The notes: generated by a model not told the origin, from the sequence alone. A stretch of DNA of 46,664 bases from an uncultured Alphaproteobacteria bacterium (GCA_937923625.1 CALDTV010000008.1:1-46664); one strand, 5' to 3'. Positions 34,471-43,564 are shown, numbered from the stretch's first letter. Translations and numbers: made by a program.

Positions 34471-35217
34471 ATGATCAATCTATCCAGCTTTCCAAGTAAT
34501 CTTAATATTATTATTTTTGGCGCCTCTGGCGGTATTGGCGGCGCTTTCGTCGATCATCTTGCGAAACATGAGAATGTGGACAAAATTCACGCCATATCAC
34601 GCGGTGAGCAAACCTATGACAGCAATAAAATAATCCCGCATTTTGCAGATATAACCCAAGAGGCCTCTTTAGAGGAACTTGCTGAAAAAATAGGTAAGAA
34701 TCCGCCGCTTGATATCATTATCGTTGCAACAGGCATGTTACATGACACAAACGGAACAACGCCTGAAAAAAGCTTACGGGACATAAATACGAATAATTTT
34801 GAAAAAATATTCAGCATTAATACACATGCCCCGGCACTGATTATGAAGTATTTTTTGCCTATGCTAAACCGTGAAACAAAATCTGTTTTTGCCGCGCTAT
34901 CTGCCCGTGTTGGCAGTATCTCTGACAATCAGCTTGGCGGCTGGTATAGCTATCGTGCGTCTAAGGCTGCGCTTAATATGTTGATTAAAAATGCCTCTAT
35001 TGAAGTGGCACGCCGTCAGAAAAATGCTTGTATCATAGGCCTGCACCCCGGGACGGTTGAGACCAATCTATCTGCGCCTTTTCAAAGCAATGTTCCATCA
35101 AAAAAATTATTTACACCTGAATTTTCAACACAGCAGATGCTTCATGTCATCAATGATGTAACAAGTGATAATAGCGGTAACCTTTTTGCCTATGATGGCG
35201 AAATTATTCCTGTATAA
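34471..35217 (+). CDS. Short-chain dehydrogenase/reductase
   Basis: A 248-aa SDR. The cofactor motif is IFGASGGIGGAF (residues 15-26), and catalytic Ser and YxxxK are in SARVG and WYSYRASKAALN. The segment IGLHPGTVETNLSAPF and the closing DGEIIPV resemble the C-factor (CsgA)-like SDR group. It is an NAD(P)-dependent oxidoreductase of unknown substrate in the cytoplasm. It is the first of four closely packed plus-strand genes, 13 bp before the MTA phosphorylase. Confidence 0.88.
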   Translation: MINLSSFPSNLNIIIFGASGGIGGAFVDHLAKHENVDKIHAISRGEQTYDSNKIIPHFADITQEASLEELAEKIGKNPPLDIIIVATGMLHDTNGTTPEKSLRDINTNNFEKIFSINTHAPALIMKYFLPMLNRETKSVFAALSARVGSISDNQLGGWYSYRASKAALNMLIKNASIEVARRQKNACIIGLHPGTVETNLSAPFQSNVPSKKLFTPEFSTQQMLHVINDVTSDNSGNLFAYDGEIIPV

Positions 35218-35230
35218 TAACGGAGCAAGC

Positions 35231-36091
35231 ATGGCACAAGAACATTTGGCAATTATTGGCGGCACAGGCCTCTATCAATTAGAGAGCTTAAGTAACGTGC
35301 AAGAACATATCGTTAACACCCCTTTCGGGAAGCCGTCTGCGCCCATCATAGAGGCAAAAATAGGTGATCAAGCCATTTTATTTTTACCCCGTCATGGCCG
35401 CTCACACGAATTCTTACCCCATGAAGTAAATTATCGTGCAAATATTTATGCTCTCAAAAAATTAGGCGCGCGTTCTATTCTAAGTATCTCAGCAACAGGT
35501 TCTTTGCGAGAGGATTTAGCTCCTGGCACCATGGCATTGGTATCACAATATTTTGATCATACCCGTGGTAAACGTGATTACAGCTTTTTTGGCAATGGCG
35601 TCAGCGGACATATCATGGCGGCAAAGCCCACCTGCCCCGCTCTTGCAGATGATATTATCAACGTCGCAAAGCAGCATGACATTGCACTACATACAAACAC
35701 AACCTACGCTTGCGTTGAAGGTCCGCGCCTCGGCACACAAGCGGAGAGCTTTTTTCTTAAAAATGCTGTGAAGGCTGACTTGGTTGGGATGACAAATGTT
35801 CCTGAGGCTTTCCTTGCGCGTGAAGCGCAAATGGGTTACGTCACGCTTGGGATTGTGACAGATTACGATTGCTGGATGGAAGATGAAACACGGCATGCCG
35901 ATATGGCTGATATATTTCGTATCTACGGGGAAACTATTTCAAAAGTAAAACTCATTATAGAAACACTTGGTCATAGTGGTATATCTCAAGCACCTGATTG
36001 GATCCGCAACGCCATTCAACATGCTGTCATGACTCCAGAAGAGAAATTATCAAGCGATCAAAAAGAATGGTTGAGTGTTCTTCGTGCCTAA
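35231..36091 (+). CDS. mtnP: S-methyl-5'-thioadenosine phosphorylase-like protein
   Basis: A 286-aa protein from the ATG at 35231 (GGAG spaced correctly; longer upstream frame rejected because it runs into the SDR gene). Motifs of the MTAP/PNP family: IIGGTGLYQLESL, LPRHGRSHEFLPHEVNYRAN, CVEGPRLGTQAE, DLVGMTNVPEAFLAREAQMGY and VTDYDCW. It splits methylthioadenosine, or a related 5'-deoxyadenosine derivative, with phosphate into adenine and a sugar 1-phosphate. It is embedded with transferase and radical-SAM genes, so the physiological substrate may be a modified deoxyadenosine rather than MTA. Confidence 0.9.
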   Translation: MAQEHLAIIGGTGLYQLESLSNVQEHIVNTPFGKPSAPIIEAKIGDQAILFLPRHGRSHEFLPHEVNYRANIYALKKLGARSILSISATGSLREDLAPGTMALVSQYFDHTRGKRDYSFFGNGVSGHIMAAKPTCPALADDIINVAKQHDIALHTNTTYACVEGPRLGTQAESFFLKNAVKADLVGMTNVPEAFLAREAQMGYVTLGIVTDYDCWMEDETRHADMADIFRIYGETISKVKLIIETLGHSGISQAPDWIRNAIQHAVMTPEEKLSSDQKEWLSVLRA

Positions 36092-36692
36092 AATTTCCGT
36101 TATCATTCCTCATCACCATGCTGAGTCCGAACATAAAAAACTGATAAGTTTTTTTGAACAATTAAATGATATTGATCTGGAGATTATCCCTACGACAGGA
36201 TCAAGTCGTGCAAATGCCATGAATAACGGAGCCATAAAAGCAAAATATCCATATCTTTGGTTTGTTCATGCTGACACCAATTTACAGCCAACACAGATAA
36301 ACGCGCTTAAAAAATCATTAAGCGATTACCCTAGGCGTATTCATTATTTCGACCTTAAATTTGATGGCGGTTTTTTAACAAAAATAAATGCGATTGGCGC
36401 CAATATTCGCTCTAGAACTCTCAAACTACCATGGGGAGATCAGGCTTTTTGCCTTTCCATCAATAATTTTGAACAACTCGGAAAATTTAATGAAAACGTT
36501 ACATATGGCGAAGATCACTTGCTTATTTGGAAAGCGCATCAAAACAAAATAAAATTAAAGCGTGTTTCCACTGCCATCGTCAGTAGTGCAAGAGAATATA
36601 ACAAACAAGGCTGGTTTAATTTAACCTTAAAACGTCAATATTTATGGCTTAAACAAGCCGCCCCGGAATTTATAAAATGGATAAAATCATGA
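36075..36692 (+). CDS. Family 2 glycosyltransferase, rSAM/selenodomain-associated type 2-like
   Basis: A 205-aa GT-A protein, overlapping the mtnP end by 17 bp. The start is GTG, either at 36075 or at 36084 just before PKISVIIP. Motifs: ISVIIPHHHAE, TTGSSRANAMNNGA, the metal/sugar-binding LWFVHADTNL, and GDQAFCLS; TYGEDHLLIW holds the acidic base region. Size and motifs match the TIGR04283 group, glycosyltransferases found near radical SAM genes such as arsenosugar loci. Acceptor and donor are unknown. It lies in the cytoplasm or at the membrane face. Confidence 0.85.
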   Translation: MFFVPKISVIIPHHHAESEHKKLISFFEQLNDIDLEIIPTTGSSRANAMNNGAIKAKYPYLWFVHADTNLQPTQINALKKSLSDYPRRIHYFDLKFDGGFLTKINAIGANIRSRTLKLPWGDQAFCLSINNFEQLGKFNENVTYGEDHLLIWKAHQNKIKLKRVSTAIVSSAREYNKQGWFNLTLKRQYLWLKQAAPEFIKWIKS

Positions 36693-37348
36693 GCAAAAAT
36701 GTTATTGCTGTTTTTGCAAAAACACCAACTTTAAGCCCCGTTAAAACACGGCTTGCCGCAACTATTGGTAAAGAAAAAGCTGCTGAGATATATAAAATTT
36801 GTGTTGATTGCGCCCAAATGACATTTGAAACATTTTCCCACCAAAATTCAGACTGGCAGGTTATTTGGGCATTAGGAGAAGAAAATGCCATAGAGCATGA
36901 TTTTTGGCTGAACCGTCCATTTGATAAAATATGGACGGGTGATGGCGCGTTAGGAACACGGCTTCATACTATTTATACAAAGCTCAAGAAAAATCATGAC
37001 GCTGTTGTCTTAACCAGCACAGATAGCCCACAATTATCACCCATAGATTTTGCAAGTGCGGCAGCAGAAATTAAAAGTACGGGCAGTGTTATCGGCCCTG
37101 CGCATGATGGTGGTTATTATTTATTTGGTGACACAGTAAATATTCCCCAAAATCTGTGGGAAGCAGTTCCCTATTCTGTTGAGGACACGCGCGTTGAATT
37201 TTTGAGACTATTAAATAAAGAGATAGCGCACCTGACGAAAAAATCAGATTTAGACACAATTGATGATATTCAAACCATCCTCAATGAAATGCCAGAAAAT
37301 AAAAATAGCGCGCAAGAAAAACTCATAGAAATGTTTAAATCGTTATAG
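36689..37348 (+). CDS. GT-A/nucleotidyltransferase-like protein, rSAM/selenodomain-associated type 1-like
   Basis: A 219-aa protein; I chose the ATG at 36689 because it forms an ATGA overlap with the previous stop. An ATG four codons upstream is possible. Motifs: VIAVFAKTPTLSPVKTRLA, VVLTSTDSPQLSP and VIGPAHDGGYYLFGD, those of the TIGR04282 group (CofC/MobA-like fold). This family almost always pairs with TIGR04283 transferases, as here. It ends by overlapping the convergent metallophosphoesterase-like gene by 14 bp. Confidence 0.87.
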   Translation: MSKNVIAVFAKTPTLSPVKTRLAATIGKEKAAEIYKICVDCAQMTFETFSHQNSDWQVIWALGEENAIEHDFWLNRPFDKIWTGDGALGTRLHTIYTKLKKNHDAVVLTSTDSPQLSPIDFASAAAEIKSTGSVIGPAHDGGYYLFGDTVNIPQNLWEAVPYSVEDTRVEFLRLLNKEIAHLTKKSDLDTIDDIQTILNEMPENKNSAQEKLIEMFKSL

Positions 37349-38168
37349 TTTTTTCTTCCAATGGCTTACCTGTCTGTGATTTTTCATGGTCAGGCAAAAT
37401 ATCTGTTGAGGGCCATAGACCTGTTTGAATTGTTTCCGCATATTCAACCAAGCCATTATCAACCATCACTTTTGCTGCTGTTTCATGATCATATTCTAGC
37501 GCCTGATGGGTGATTTTCCCGTCTGAAATAATGCTATACCATACGCGCGGCGTGCCATCATTCGCAGGCGATCCTATCGCACCTGCATTGTGCCATATTT
37601 TATTATTTATTTTTTTGGTAAATGGAATGCCGCTATGACCAGATAAAATAATATCGACATCTAACTTTTCAAATTGTTTTTGAAAAATATGCTCTGATGT
37701 TGTGGGGAAAATAAATTCATTTACCTCATCCACAGATCCATGAAGCACATGATATTTTTTTCCCTCATGTTGAAATTCAATGCGCGTGGGTAATTCTCCC
37801 ATCCATGTTGCTAAATCTTCTGTTATTTGCGCTTTACAAAAATTATACCATTTCGCAGAGAGAATGTTACAGGTACTCGTTTCATCAAAACCACAGCCAC
37901 AGTCATTCTTATCTGCCGCAAGACTCTGCTCACAATTTCCTTGAATAATACGAATACCCGATGATTTTATCAGCTCAGCCGTTTCACGAGGGTTGCCACA
38001 ATAAGCGGTTATATCGCCCGTACAAATTATATTAGAATCGCGAAACCCTAGAGTTTCTGCGTGTTTTAAAAGAGCGCTGGTTGCCTGTAAATTACTATAA
38101 GGGCCTCCAAAAATTAATAAAGCGCCGCTTAATTCTCCTATATTTTCAACCTTAAATGCTTCAACCAT
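37335..38168 (-). CDS. Metallophosphoesterase-like protein with degenerate first metal motif
   Basis: A 277-aa protein with the calcineurin-like order of motifs: CTGDITAYCGNP (near 49), IIQGNCEQS (near 75), LHGS (His143), LSGHSGIPF (near 175) and HNAGAIGSP (near 193). The usual first motif DxHGN is replaced by FGGPYSNL (residues 20-27), so the first Asp and His ligands are missing, and GNHE reads GNCE. A Cys-rich stretch (NDCGCGF...STC) is near 90-100. Its ATG overlaps the radical SAM stop by 8 bp (coupled translation). It may bind metal differently or act on an unusual substrate. Confidence 0.82.
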   Translation of the reverse strand: MVEAFKVENIGELSGALLIFGGPYSNLQATSALLKHAETLGFRDSNIICTGDITAYCGNPRETAELIKSSGIRIIQGNCEQSLAADKNDCGCGFDETSTCNILSAKWYNFCKAQITEDLATWMGELPTRIEFQHEGKKYHVLHGSVDEVNEFIFPTTSEHIFQKQFEKLDVDIILSGHSGIPFTKKINNKIWHNAGAIGSPANDGTPRVWYSIISDGKITHQALEYDHETAAKVMVDNGLVEYAETIQTGLWPSTDILPDHEKSQTGKPLEEKTITI

Positions 38169-39102
38169 TTTCTTTTACGCTACATGCGCCGCCACCAAGA
38201 ACACAAAATTTTGAGCAATGCGCATGGTTTAAATAAACACGCTTTGTGCTCTCTTTTAATGTTGATGCGAATTCGAATTCTTCTTCATAAGGCAGTAACG
38301 TACAAGCAATCACAGAAGGTTTTTCTTGCCCCTTGCGCTTAACAATCATACGTGAATTTGAACACATGATATCTGATTGTTTTATGCCTAAAATATCCCA
38401 ACATCCTTCCGTTATTTCAGGAACATCCGCACCTTCATCCATTTCGGGGAAGAGTACGAGTGCTGATTTATCGTAAGCATCAAGCTTGATATTATATTTC
38501 TTAAAAAACGCAGCATAGCCATCACGCAGTTCTTGCTCGTCTTCATTCCATCGCGTACGCCCTGCAATATCAATAGTAAAATCGTTATCGGATAACCATT
38601 GCAGGCCTTTCAACATCGGCTCCCACGCGCCTTTTCCACGCTCTTCTTCATGCAAAGATAAATCATAATGATCAACAGATACCCGCATAATAAGCTGCGG
38701 TTTGTATTTTTTATTTATCTCTATGAGTTGATCAGTAAAGCGCATCATCGGGCGCATCGCATTCGTTAACATGATCATATTAAACCCACGCGAGAGAACC
38801 TCTTCCATAATTTTAATCATATCACGATTCATGAATGGCTCACCGCCAGTCACACCAATTTCAGAAGTCCCTAAACCATCATTTTTAATTTCATCAAGAT
38901 AGGCAACGACCTCATCATAAGTAATATAAGAAAGGCGATCATTTTTGGGAGAGGATTCAATGTAACAATTTGCGCACTCAATATTGCAAAGCGTGCCTGA
39001 ATTAATCCAAAGCGTTTCCAACTTCTTCATATCAACAAAGGCGCGCTTTTCACCCTTTGCTGTTACACGGTAATCATCAAATTTTTCTGCTGCTTTAGTC
39101 AC
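38161..39102 (-). CDS. Radical SAM enzyme of unknown product
   Basis: A 313-aa protein. The radical SAM cluster motif CNIECANCY provides Cys39, Cys43 and Cys46; GGEP at residues 86-89 binds SAM. Six further cysteines lie in the last 80 residues (234, 247, 267, 296, 300, 307; HCSKFCVLGGGAC), suggesting an auxiliary FeS cluster as in SPASM/twitch enzymes. The opening LWINSGTLCN and YIESSPKNDRL differ from ArsS, the arsenosugar radical SAM protein. It probably makes a 5'-deoxyadenosyl or rearranged product handled by the neighbouring phosphorylase and transferases (inference). Confidence 0.88.
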   Translation of the reverse strand: MTKAAEKFDDYRVTAKGEKRAFVDMKKLETLWINSGTLCNIECANCYIESSPKNDRLSYITYDEVVAYLDEIKNDGLGTSEIGVTGGEPFMNRDMIKIMEEVLSRGFNMIMLTNAMRPMMRFTDQLIEINKKYKPQLIMRVSVDHYDLSLHEEERGKGAWEPMLKGLQWLSDNDFTIDIAGRTRWNEDEQELRDGYAAFFKKYNIKLDAYDKSALVLFPEMDEGADVPEITEGCWDILGIKQSDIMCSNSRMIVKRKGQEKPSVIACTLLPYEEEFEFASTLKESTKRVYLNHAHCSKFCVLGGGACSVKENG

Positions 39103-39122
39103 GAATACACTCTCGTTTTTTT

Positions 39123-40577
39123 TTAGAATGGAAGAAATCTATCAATCTTGGCAATAAAACCCACTATTTTTCTTACTTTTGGTGAAAAAATCTTGGGCGT
39201 AAAATAACTGCCTGCTACACGTTTATTAACTTCACTAACGGTCGGATAAGCGACAATCAGCTGTGCAATATCTTTTACCTTCAAACCTTTTGAAATGGCC
39301 AATGACCAAGGCATTAGCAATTCGCCCGCTTGTTTTCCCACAATAGTCGCCCCTAAAATCTTGCCTTTGGGGGTAATAATGACCTTTATAAAGCCTTCCG
39401 TTGCACGTTCGGACTGTGCGCGGTCATTTTCATTATAATGCCATTTCAAAAGTTGAAAATTTCCTGCGCCTAATTTCTTCGTTGCGATTGTTTCATTCAT
39501 GCCCACATTTGCAACTTCAGGGTCGGTATAAGTCACCCACGGCACAGCGTTATAATTTGCCTTAGCTGGCATTTTAAAAAGTGCGCGTTGAATAACTATT
39601 CCTGCTTGATACCCAGCAATATGTGTAAACTGAAAAGTATTGGTCGCATCACCAATCGCAAAAATCTTCTTGGTGGACGTGCGCATTGCTTTATCCACCA
39701 TAATGCCACGCCTGTCTGTTTGAATATTCGCTTTTTCAAGGTTAAGTTTTTCAATTGCCGCCCGTTGCCCGGTTGCCATTAAAAGATGTGAGCCTTTTAT
39801 CGCAATCATTTCACCATCTTTGGTTTTAACGTTAACAATAATATCAGATTTATCTTTTGAGATATCCTCTGTTGCCGTGTTCTCATAGAGATTAATACCA
39901 TCCGCAATAAATTTTTGACGCGCAACATCCACAATATCAGGATCATCATGCTCCATAATAGAACCAAGAGAAACAAGACTTACCTCTGCGCCTAAATGCC
40001 TAAATGCTTGAGCCATTTCACAACCAATGGGCCCGCCGCCAACAACGATAAGGTGATCGGGTAAATCCGTCAGGTCAAAAATATTCTCATTTGTTAAATA
40101 ATCAACTGTGTCTAACCCTTTTATAGGCGGCACAAAGGGAACAGAGCCAGTAGCAATAACAAAATAACGGGCGCGAATTTTAATATTTCCTGCCTGCACT
40201 TCTGTTGGAGAATTAAATGTGCCGTATTCGCTTATGACATTCACACCAAAACTTTCAAAACGTTCTACGGAGTCATGCGGTGCTATCGTTCCGATAACAC
40301 CATGAATATGTTTATGTACCCCTGACATATCAATTTTCACCCCATTAGAGGACACGCCAAAAGATTCTGCCCCGCGCCGAATATCATTCGCCTTATGCGC
40401 AGCGGCTAAAATCGCTTTGGATGGCACGCAACCGACATTCAAACAATCTCCGCCCATTTTATGCCCTTCCAGCAGCACGACGTCCGCCCCCATCTGCGCT
40501 GCTCCAGAAGCCACGGACAATCCCCCTGAGCCTGCACCGATCACACAAATATCAGGTGTTAAAATTGTTTCAGTCAT
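39123..40577 (-). CDS. FAD-dependent pyridine nucleotide-disulfide oxidoreductase, MerA/Lpd-like
   Basis: A 484-aa protein. FAD motif VIGAGSGGLSVA at residues 12-23, redox-active disulfide Cys45/Cys50 in GGDCLNVGCVPSK, NAD motif VVGGGPIGCEMA, and IFAIGDAT. The C-terminal dimer domain has AYPTVSE where lipoamide dehydrogenase has a catalytic HPT, so a tyrosine takes the place of the His, closer to mercuric reductase-like enzymes. It does not carry an N-terminal HMA domain or a C-terminal Cys pair. Members of this group often sit with TVP38 and DUF547 genes, as here. Confidence 0.92.
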   Translation of the reverse strand: MTETILTPDICVIGAGSGGLSVASGAAQMGADVVLLEGHKMGGDCLNVGCVPSKAILAAAHKANDIRRGAESFGVSSNGVKIDMSGVHKHIHGVIGTIAPHDSVERFESFGVNVISEYGTFNSPTEVQAGNIKIRARYFVIATGSVPFVPPIKGLDTVDYLTNENIFDLTDLPDHLIVVGGGPIGCEMAQAFRHLGAEVSLVSLGSIMEHDDPDIVDVARQKFIADGINLYENTATEDISKDKSDIIVNVKTKDGEMIAIKGSHLLMATGQRAAIEKLNLEKANIQTDRRGIMVDKAMRTSTKKIFAIGDATNTFQFTHIAGYQAGIVIQRALFKMPAKANYNAVPWVTYTDPEVANVGMNETIATKKLGAGNFQLLKWHYNENDRAQSERATEGFIKVIITPKGKILGATIVGKQAGELLMPWSLAISKGLKVKDIAQLIVAYPTVSEVNKRVAGSYFTPKIFSPKVRKIVGFIAKIDRFLPF

Positions 40578-40703
40578 TTGTTTTTCTTTCTGTTCGAATT
40601 CGCATTATGGAGGATTGCAAACGGTTGTCGCAACCTAATTTTGCACATCGTTTTTTATTTCGTTGCAATTCTACTCCTCGAAGTGATGGTAAATTTATCA
40701 ATA

Positions 40704-41435
40704 TTATTGTTTATTAAGCGACCAATCATAAGCAAAAAATTCAATTTTTGTTTGATCGTTAATTTCTGATTTATAACCTTGTGTCCAAGTCTTTAGATTT
40801 CCATTATTGAAATCTTCTTTATACCAGTCCATCACTTTAGATAGCTTCACTTTATTGCTATCTGGAATAAAAACATATCCTTTGGTTTTATTTGTTAACG
40901 TTTTACGCACTTGATCTTCAAGCTGTGAATTTAATTTGGTCGCCGTATATGCTTCCGCACGTAAATCAGGGCAGGACTTAGCGGCGCAGTTCACTGCAAA
41001 ATGAATGCGCGCATCGCCAAATTTACGAATAATGTCATGCTCAATATTATCAAGCGAGTATTCTTTGCCATTTACTGTCCATTTGTACTTTTTCCACGGG
41101 CTTGATAAAGCACCGCCTAAATCTTTAATGCTATCACGCTCATTTTCTTTAATAAGCAAATCCACCGTAAAAAAGTTATAGGCATTTATCCAAAATGCTA
41201 ATTTTTCTTTGTCACTCCCGAGCGTGTTAGGGTTCACAGCAGTGATGGATTCTAGCACTTTTTTATGGCGCGTATCTTTATGCCATGCGTCATAATCAAC
41301 ACCATTATATTGAAGGCCAGATTTTGTGACAGGCTTTACATATGCTTTCAGCAATCCATCTAAATCCATTTCGTAAGCCTGTGAAGAGGGTGTAAAAGCC
41401 ACCATCAAAAATGCTAAGAGTAAGTATTTCATCAT
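40704..41435 (-). CDS. Secreted DUF547 protein
   Basis: A 243-aa protein with a signal peptide (MMKYLLLAFLMVAFTPSSQA). The DUF547 core is present: KLAFWINAYNFFTVDLL, LDNIEHDIIRKFGDARIHFAVNCAAKSCP. The conserved His and Cys in the last motif suggest a thiol-type catalytic or binding site, but the family has no firm function. It is expected in the periplasm. It lies between the TVP38 gene (17 bp upstream) and the flavoprotein gene, and probably belongs to the same transcript. Confidence 0.9.
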   Translation of the reverse strand: MMKYLLLAFLMVAFTPSSQAYEMDLDGLLKAYVKPVTKSGLQYNGVDYDAWHKDTRHKKVLESITAVNPNTLGSDKEKLAFWINAYNFFTVDLLIKENERDSIKDLGGALSSPWKKYKWTVNGKEYSLDNIEHDIIRKFGDARIHFAVNCAAKSCPDLRAEAYTATKLNSQLEDQVRKTLTNKTKGYVFIPDSNKVKLSKVMDWYKEDFNNGNLKTWTQGYKSEINDQTKIEFFAYDWSLNKQ

Positions 41436-41452
41436 AATGTTTTCTTTCTTTT

Positions 41453-42142
41453 TTATTTGTTGTTTTTACCAGATTTTATTTGTTTATACAGCGTTGGGAT
41501 GAGGGCAAAAACACCCAAAATTCCAAAAGCAATAAGCATTTCTATAGAGACGAGGTCGCTGACCTTATCAATTTCGCCCAATTGTTTACCAAAATAAACA
41601 AAAGCAGCAGAGCCAGGGATAATTCCTACAAATGTTGTCCATGCGAACGTGCGTAGAGGAACGTTAAACAAAGCAGGAGCAATATTAACCAACACAAAAG
41701 GAAAAATTGGCACCAGCCGCATGAAAAGCAAATATCCAACCGCATTTTCCTTCATGTTCCCTTCAATTTTCTTATAAAAGCTTCCGGCACGCTCGCGCAG
41801 GCTATTTCCCAACGATGTCTTTGCAATAATAAAGATAATGCTTGCGCCGATAGTTGCCGCAGTGACAACAAACAGCGTTCCCTGCACCAATCCAAACAAA
41901 AATCCACCTAAAAGCGTTAGAAATGTTGCAATTGGTAAAGATAAAGCAACTGCGGCGGTGTAAAGCCCCATAAATATGAGAGGCGCCAAAACTGGTTGTT
42001 TTTCAACATAGTTAAGAAAGCTCTCTTTTTGTGCTTGAATCTTCTCCAAGGACACATATTCGTGCAAATTGAAGTGAAAGGCGGCGCCCATTAAAGCAAT
42101 AAGCAATATTAAAGGGGCAAATCGTATAATTTTTTGTGACAT
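41453..42142 (-). CDS. TVP38/TMEM64-family membrane protein
   Basis: A 229-aa inner-membrane protein with about six hydrophobic segments. Features of the TVP38/DedA-like (VTT) fold: ALSLPIATFLTLLGGFLFG, KTSLGNSLRERAG and FMRLVPIFPFVLVNIAPALF, followed by GIIPGSAAFVYFG. The role is uncertain; related proteins act in lipid or small-molecule transport. It is the first gene of the minus-strand operon running to 37335 and is divergent from gdhA. Confidence 0.9.
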   Translation of the reverse strand: MSQKIIRFAPLILLIALMGAAFHFNLHEYVSLEKIQAQKESFLNYVEKQPVLAPLIFMGLYTAAVALSLPIATFLTLLGGFLFGLVQGTLFVVTAATIGASIIFIIAKTSLGNSLRERAGSFYKKIEGNMKENAVGYLLFMRLVPIFPFVLVNIAPALFNVPLRTFAWTTFVGIIPGSAAFVYFGKQLGEIDKVSDLVSIEMLIAFGILGVFALIPTLYKQIKSGKNNK

Positions 42143-42236
42143 ATTGGTGTTTTTTCTTAAAATGTTATCGCTATTTTATAGTAATTCTGCGAAATAGATG
42201 AATTGGTTACATTAAAGCATTATTTAGGAGTACAAA

Positions 42237-43562
42237 ATGCAAGCTGTTCAGACAATATTGAAAGATATAAGTGACAAATACCCGCATGAGAGGGACTTTC
42301 ATCAAGCCGTGAAAGAAGTATTTGAGGACGTCATACCTTATATTGAAAACAATGACGATATTGAAAAATTAAGCATTTTAGAGCGTATGGTAGAACCAGA
42401 TCGGGTTATACAGTTTCGCGTCTCATGGCAAAATCAGAAAGGCGAAATTGAAGTGAACCGCGGTTGGCGCGTGCAGTTTAACAATGCGATTGGCCCTTAT
42501 AAAGGCGGATTAAGATTTCATCCTTCTGTCTCGCTCGACACGTTTAAATTTCTTGGGTTTGAACAAACGTTTAAAAACGCATTGACCAGCCTGCCAATGG
42601 GTGGCGGAAAAGGCGGCGCAGATTTTGATTCAAAAGGCCGCAGCGATGCAGACATCATGAGCTTTTGCCATGCGTTCATGTTGGAGCTTCATAAGCATAT
42701 TGGCCCTGATTATGATGTGCCCGCAGGCGATATCGGCGTTGGCGGTCGCGAAATTGGTTACATGTTTGGCATGTATAAAAAACTAAGTGGCCGCTTTGAT
42801 GGTGCGTTAACAGGCAAAAGCCCTAGCTTTGGCGGTAGCCTCATCCGTAAAGAAGCAACGGGTTACGGCGCTATTTATTTCCTTGAAAATGCGTTGAAGC
42901 ATAACGGCGAAGATTTAAAAGGCAAGAGTTGCGTTATTTCTGGCGCAGGCAATGTTGCCCTTCATGCGGCGAAAAAACTAATTGAAAAAGAAGCAAAAGT
43001 TTTAAGCCTTTCAGACAGCAAAGGCAGCCTTTACTTCAAAGACGGCATGAGCAAAGACCAATTAGAGGAACTATTTGAGCTTAAAGAAATAAAGCGTGGC
43101 CGTTTGAGCGAATACAGCCAAGGGGATTACCGTGACGGACAAGAGCCTTGGGATATTGAGTGTGAAATTGCTGTGCCTTGCGCCACGCAAAATGAAATAT
43201 CAGAAGAGGAAGCAAAAACGCTTATCAAAAACAAAACAAAATGGATCGTTGAAGGGGCAAATATGCCAACCACAGCGCAAGCTGTAAAAATATTACACGC
43301 AGAAGGCGTATCCGTCCTTCCTGGCAAAGCCGTAAATGCCGGCGGCGTGAGTGTTTCAGGTTTAGAGCGCACACAAAATGCAACTTATCTTCCATGGACA
43401 GCTGAGAAAGTAGATGAAAAGCTTAAAGAAATCATGAAAGATATTCACGATCTTTGCGTCGATGGAAGCGTCAATCAGGAAAAAATAAATTATGTTCAGG
43501 GTGCAAATATTGCAGGATTTAAACGTGTAGCAGAAGCCATGATGGCATATGGATCATTGTAA
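42237..43562 (+). CDS. gdhA: Glutamate dehydrogenase (NADP-type)
   Basis: A 441-aa protein of the short hexameric class. Motifs: GWRVQFNNAIGPYKGGLRFHPSV (substrate binding), SLPMGGGKGG with the catalytic Lys, PAGDIGVGGREIGYMFG with the catalytic Asp, and ISGAGNVALHAA as the nucleotide fold. It interconverts glutamate and 2-oxoglutarate plus ammonia. TTAGGAG precedes the ATG. It is divergent from the TVP38 gene and ends 2 bp from the convergent MgtC gene. Confidence 0.97.
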   Translation: MQAVQTILKDISDKYPHERDFHQAVKEVFEDVIPYIENNDDIEKLSILERMVEPDRVIQFRVSWQNQKGEIEVNRGWRVQFNNAIGPYKGGLRFHPSVSLDTFKFLGFEQTFKNALTSLPMGGGKGGADFDSKGRSDADIMSFCHAFMLELHKHIGPDYDVPAGDIGVGGREIGYMFGMYKKLSGRFDGALTGKSPSFGGSLIRKEATGYGAIYFLENALKHNGEDLKGKSCVISGAGNVALHAAKKLIEKEAKVLSLSDSKGSLYFKDGMSKDQLEELFELKEIKRGRLSEYSQGDYRDGQEPWDIECEIAVPCATQNEISEEEAKTLIKNKTKWIVEGANMPTTAQAVKILHAEGVSVLPGKAVNAGGVSVSGLERTQNATYLPWTAEKVDEKLKEIMKDIHDLCVDGSVNQEKINYVQGANIAGFKRVAEAMMAYGSL

Positions 43563-43564
43563 CT

